Origin: Mya arenaria
Lineage: Eukaryota > Mollusca > Bivalvia > Myida > Myidae
Assembly: GCF_026914265.1 (NCBI RefSeq)
Contig: NC_069135.1
Location: forward strand, 12,679,560 to 12,743,559
DNA: 64,000 nucleotides
Direction of reading: 5' to 3'
The position numbers and the translations under genes were made by a program. Below the pieces are notes generated by a model. That model saw nothing but the letters and a program-made list of their open reading frames with translations. It searched no databases and had not been told where the DNA came from. Below, piece after piece: positions 60,157 to 64,000 of this stretch. The stretch's first letter is position 1. Each line of letters begins with the position of its first letter.

Positions 60157-60275
60157 AACTTAATATTTTTCCCCTATATTGAAATAAAAAGTAAACTTGG
60201 GCGATTTGGGGGGGGGGGGGACGGTAGCTAGGCCCAGACTTTAAGCCACGACTGGTTGACTTTAAAATAACTTTA

Positions 60276-60470
60276 ATGGGTAGTCCGGTTAGCGCAGTGG
60301 TTAGAGCACTCGCTTCTCACCAAGGCGACCTGGGTTCAATTCCCAGCCTGTGCGCATGTGAGTTTGGTAAGTGGTCACCAAGCCGGACAAGTGGGTTTTC
60401 TCCGGGTTTCCCCACAACACAAGACCACACTCTCGTGCAACATTGTGCCAACGAGAGTAATTAATTTAAG
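60276..60470 (+). mobile_element. tRNA-derived SINE
   Basis: An A-box region, gttagcgcagtggttagagc, and a B box, gggttcaattcc, sit about 35 bases apart in a tRNA-like head. The head is followed by a conserved-looking central block (gtgggttttctccgggtttc) and a short 3' tail. The layout of pol III promoter, tRNA-unrelated core and A/T-rich end is that of a SINE. It is about 190 bp, upstream of the CENPK exons found here and possibly in one of its introns. Confidence 0.82.
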
Positions 60471-60479
60471 TTGCAATAG

Positions 60480-62010
60480 CTTGTTTTACATTTGTTTTAA
60501 AATTAAATTAAACTTAAATTGGTTGTCAATCAGGCACATTAACATATTTCAAACTGACTCCTCTGTACCACAAGTTGGAGCTTTATCATTCATGAATTTG
60601 TGTATGTCATCTTTAAATCTGGACCATAAATGATAAAAGACATGTTATGATTCCTTGTTCTGCTATCATTGAATCGTGGAAAAAAAACTTGTAAATTCAG
60701 TGCCAATTTGTTTACGTTTTGTTAATAATTACATTCTTAATTCAACGAGACATAACAAAATCGCACTGAAATAGACTGATTTGTCTGATGCACTGGACCA
60801 GGAAAGCCAAATTGTGACCTGTCTTGTAGAGAACGAGTGTTACTAATTAAGAAACTTTGGCAAATCCACATTGATTTGTGTCAGTACACATGTAAAACAC
60901 GTTGAATTGATTCAAACGATACGCACAGAACGAATTTCACTTCTTGTCTTGGAATTGTTGAGCTCCAATGACTTATGCATCTTCAATGAAAGATTTCATA
61001 CAAAATATTTTTTGAAAGCCGCCTTAGCTTAGGCTTATTTACATATAATGGAACCCTACGAAAATAATTTAGCATGTCAGGTTACATAAAACCATAATAA
61101 ACACTTCTAATCTCGTGCACATTGACTTCCCATTAAAAGTACCATGGGCACAGTAATTTGAATTTTGGACATTAAATGTTATTATTGACAATTAATGTGT
61201 TGTTACCAAGCTCGAGGTCATTGCTCATCATTCCATCCACAACACATTCATTATGTGATATAAAAATGATACTTTTTATAAGTCCCAATTGAGTGGATTC
61301 AACAAATTTGGTCCAATCAACTAGAATTTCCTCTTTTCAGTCTCAAACTGCATTGAATATTTTGTTGCATTGTTATATCTGCAGGGTCGTTATTTATAAA
61401 GCTTCTTAAGTCATTTCCTGACTTAAGTCACTTTCCTGAATCATACATTATTTTCATTGAGCTTAAAAAATAAACTTTAATATTAAAGGCACTTTGAACT
61501 CGACTTACGTGTAAGTTAGAAAATGTCTCTTAGATGTTTTAAGAATATGGCCAGTATTTTAGAACTATGCATTGTTTATGTGATATATTTTCAAGAACTG
61601 CTTAATGTTAGCATCTGATCTACTGAATCTGTAGAACAAAATGGTATATTGAGTGTGTATTACCTAAATAAACATCAATCAATCAACTCAACATCTCCTT
61701 TTTAAGCCTTCAGTCCTTCTTTGAATAATGTATTCAATGTTACATATTTGTACAGCAACTTGATGAAGTGAGCAGCTCTTATAAACAGGTCAAGATAAAG
61801 TGTATATTTTGGCTTACATGTCATGGATTAAATTACTTTCCTTGTATAAACAAAAACACAATAGAAAAGGTCTATTTAACTTCCAACCTTTATGAGATTA
61901 TAAGTCGTTAATATTTAAAAATACTCTAGTCCAATATATTATCATACATTTTGTAAAAATATATAAAAGTTTATTAAAAAATAGTTTTGATAAACATGTT
62001 TTTAATTATA
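60480..62010. other. AT-rich stretch upstream of CENPK exons, one possible degenerate MITE
   Basis: No exon with good borders was found. At about 61384-61557 the ends ggtcgttatttataaagc and gttttaagaatatggccagt are weakly inverse and resemble the ends of the 5994-6207 element. This is low confidence. Confidence 0.35.
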
Positions 62011-62014
62011 TATA

Positions 62015-62512
62015 CTGGGCGAGTACCTAAATCTGAACAGTACCTCAATATGGAAGACCTGTTATAAAAGCGTTTTTCCGATTGTGATAGGTTTATTTAT
62101 GATTTTAATCAATAAAGACATTTGCCTAAGATACATGTTCCAAAGAAAACAATACTCCGGTAGGTATTTCAAATGCTGCTATCATTCAAACTTTTTCATG
62201 TTCAAATGTCAATACATGGCACACGGGGAAAAATGTTCATGCTTGCCACAATCACAGCATACTGGTACAGTATGAACTTTTTAAATTATATCATCAAATT
62301 TTACTGACAAAAAACAAGCTGGAAATAAAATAAATTATTAATTTACTAAACCAAATTACTCTTTATGCAGATTGGTAGTATCTTAAAAAATCCCATTTAT
62401 ATCAACTCATTGGTCTTGAATCCTAGTATGCTGATGGAAAATTTTGTAGTTGTGGTGCAAGTCTTACTAAAAATATTTAAAAAATAGGGCTCCGATTTAG
62501 GTACTCACCCAG
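62015..62512. mobile_element. MITE with ~20-bp terminal inverted repeats
   Basis: The left end ctgggcgagtacctaaatct and the reverse complement of the right end, ctgggtgagtacctaaatcg, match at 18 of 20 positions. The inside, about 450 bp, is AT-rich and non-coding. No clear target duplication. Confidence 0.7.
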
Positions 62513-63168
62513 AAATTGTTTTTATTAAAGAACATATCAATCAAGTAAGATTATAACTAAGCATACGGGCAATTAGTTATCCTCATACAGTAGTCATAAT
62601 GTTTTATCAATTAATTATTGTAGGTACATACATGTATATGAAATATATCAGCAATCATGTTCTTTAAATTGAAATTCTGCCTACTTTCGTCACCAACGAT
62701 TGTGTCTCTATATATCATTAACGGAGTGAGTTACAAACACTTGAGGTATAAATGGTCAGATCATAATGCTGCCTTTTCATTTCACATTAATCTTCTTCTT
62801 GAACACTGTTACATAAATGTTCTGAGAAATCACATCTCATTTATTAAACAGCTTGATTCCAGCCCAAATTCAAACAATGTAAGTAAATGGTGAACACAAG
62901 AAGCATGCTAAACTCATATATATCTGACAGTCAACAAAACTAATGTAGATGATAAATGTGCATACTTGTATAATCTACACCTAGCAACAGAAACTAAGAG
63001 CAACTAACAGTGTCAAACAAATAATACAAGAAAAAACATTTATGAAAATAATATAATATCTGACAATTGTTATGATGTAATTAAGTATTATAATTTACAT
63101 GCTATTCCCGTAATTATAAAGCATAAATGAGAACATAGCTACCGGTAAGTTAATAACAATTTTGTTTG

Positions 63169-63372
63169 ATATTCAATTCAGCAAACTTAAACATGTTTGG
63201 ATTGATATATTTACAAGGGAGAACAATAAAAGCAGTACACTTCATTGTGAAATATATATATATGGGCAGTCATATTATGATCTAGATATATTTCACAATG
63301 AAGTGTACTGCTTTTATTGTTCTCCCTTGTATAATATCAATCCAAACATGTTTCAGTTTGCTGAATTGAATA
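63169..63372. repeat. Near-perfect long palindrome, ~88-bp arms, ~26-base loop
   Basis: The left arm (63169-63257, with caattcagcaaact, aacatgtttggattgatat and gcagtacacttcattgtgaa) is repeated in reverse complement at 63284-63372 with only a few differences. The loop is about 26 bases. It could be a fold-back MITE or could make a hairpin RNA. Confidence 0.9.
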
Positions 63373-63944
63373 TATATATATATAATGACCAGATTTCAGT
63401 TCATAAGCAGAATAGTCAGCTAAAGGCATGCAATGATTAACCAGATGCTATTTAATCAATATGACAAAAACAGCCAGCTTTAAGTTCTGACAGAATACCC
63501 CTGGTAGAATAGTAAGATTTAAGTCCATAAGTAGGTTAGCCAAATGTTGCTCAATGAAGAGAATGTAGCCAGATATCAGTTTATAAGAGGAATAGTGGGT
63601 TCATGAGTAGAACAGTTTGGTGAACATGGTGTCATGCGTGTTTTGACAGATATCTGCCTGGGGAAAAAGCATACAAGCATCCTCACTGCTTCTTTGTTTG
63701 TGCCTGCAAGTATAAAACATGCCATAAGCATGGTAAAACATCATCCTTTACAATCATACATTTATGATTTCTATTCAAAATCTTTTTTAAGTTTGTCTAG
63801 GAACATATCAAAAACCCATGGGAAATGGCTGTATAATTTGATTTAGTAACGTTTTTCTATGTAAAAAGCTTATTTTATTTTAGTAAACCACATTTCTCAA
63901 CTTCCATTCAATAAGAATAACTATTATATTATATTTAATATTAC

Positions 63945-64000
63945 CTTTCAATAACTGCAGGTATCTCCTTCTGCAGCTCACGCTGTACAGCTTGAGCCTG
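63945..64000 (-). CDS. Exon edge at window end, possibly an N-terminal CENPK exon
   Basis: The minus strand shows an open stretch, QAQAVQRELQKEIPAVIE, ending at a donor (GAAAG/GTAATA) at 63944. The exon leaves two bases of a codon, but the first CENPK exon I place starts at codon position one. So either a short exon between them was missed or this belongs to another gene. Composition and the glutamine/glutamate-rich helix fit the CENP-K N-terminal part. Its 5' side is cut by the window. Confidence 0.4.

Noticed and set aside
60276-60350. Functional tRNA gene
   Set aside because: The tRNA-like head continues into a SINE core and lacks a properly closed acceptor stem.

Overview
This is eukaryotic, intron-rich, AT-rich nuclear DNA, most likely from a bivalve mollusc. 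Every host gene is split into short exons with GT-AG introns. The conserved proteins are animal ones, and the dispersed repeats (elements with Cgtccgtccgtc-rich heads and internal ~150-170 bp repeats, and a tRNA-derived SINE) are of the kind common in bivalves. The species call is an inference.

Layout: (1) 311-4538, + strand: the last four exons of STIMATE/TMEM110, an ER membrane regulator of store-operated calcium entry. Its penultimate intron is filled with a 31-bp minisatellite built from the exon-intron junction itself. (2) 4.5-14.2 kb: no recognised gene; a 61-bp minisatellite, a Helentron-like repeat element and several MITEs, one a hAT with a perfect 8-bp target duplication. (3) 14348-18316, + strand: a six-exon, 699-residue EF-hand protein, probably EFCAB12. 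(4) 18.4-29.2 kb: a transposon-rich interval with a hAT-like element, a GAT microsatellite, a 5'-truncated LINE and a fossil Ty3/Gypsy element. (5) 29254-44423, + strand: a complete MOV10-type RNA helicase, 17 coding exons and 1138 residues, with all SF1 motifs. Its introns hold two copies of one MITE family and a CpG-rich island. (6) 44.6-52.5 kb: no recognised gene, but there is a spliced unrecognised coding unit on the minus strand, an orphan reading frame and an old gag relic. (7) 52702-58552, - strand: the kinetochore protein CENP-K, seven exons, with an intron carrying a 41-bp minisatellite again built from an exon-intron junction. (8) 58.6-64 kb: a second Helentron-like element, a SINE, MITEs, a ~200-bp palindrome and an exon edge at the window end.

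The host genes are not functionally related (calcium entry, an EF-hand protein, RNA silencing/helicase, kinetochore). The main observation is structural. Two different genes on opposite strands carry kilobase-scale minisatellites whose repeat unit is the end of an exon plus the 5' splice site, so each intron contains a long run of donor-like copies. A third, smaller repeat spans the MOV10 stop codon. I found no comparable description from memory, and the recurrence within 64 kb is the thing most worth checking. All exon boundaries were derived by hand from splice signals and phase and have not been tested against transcripts.
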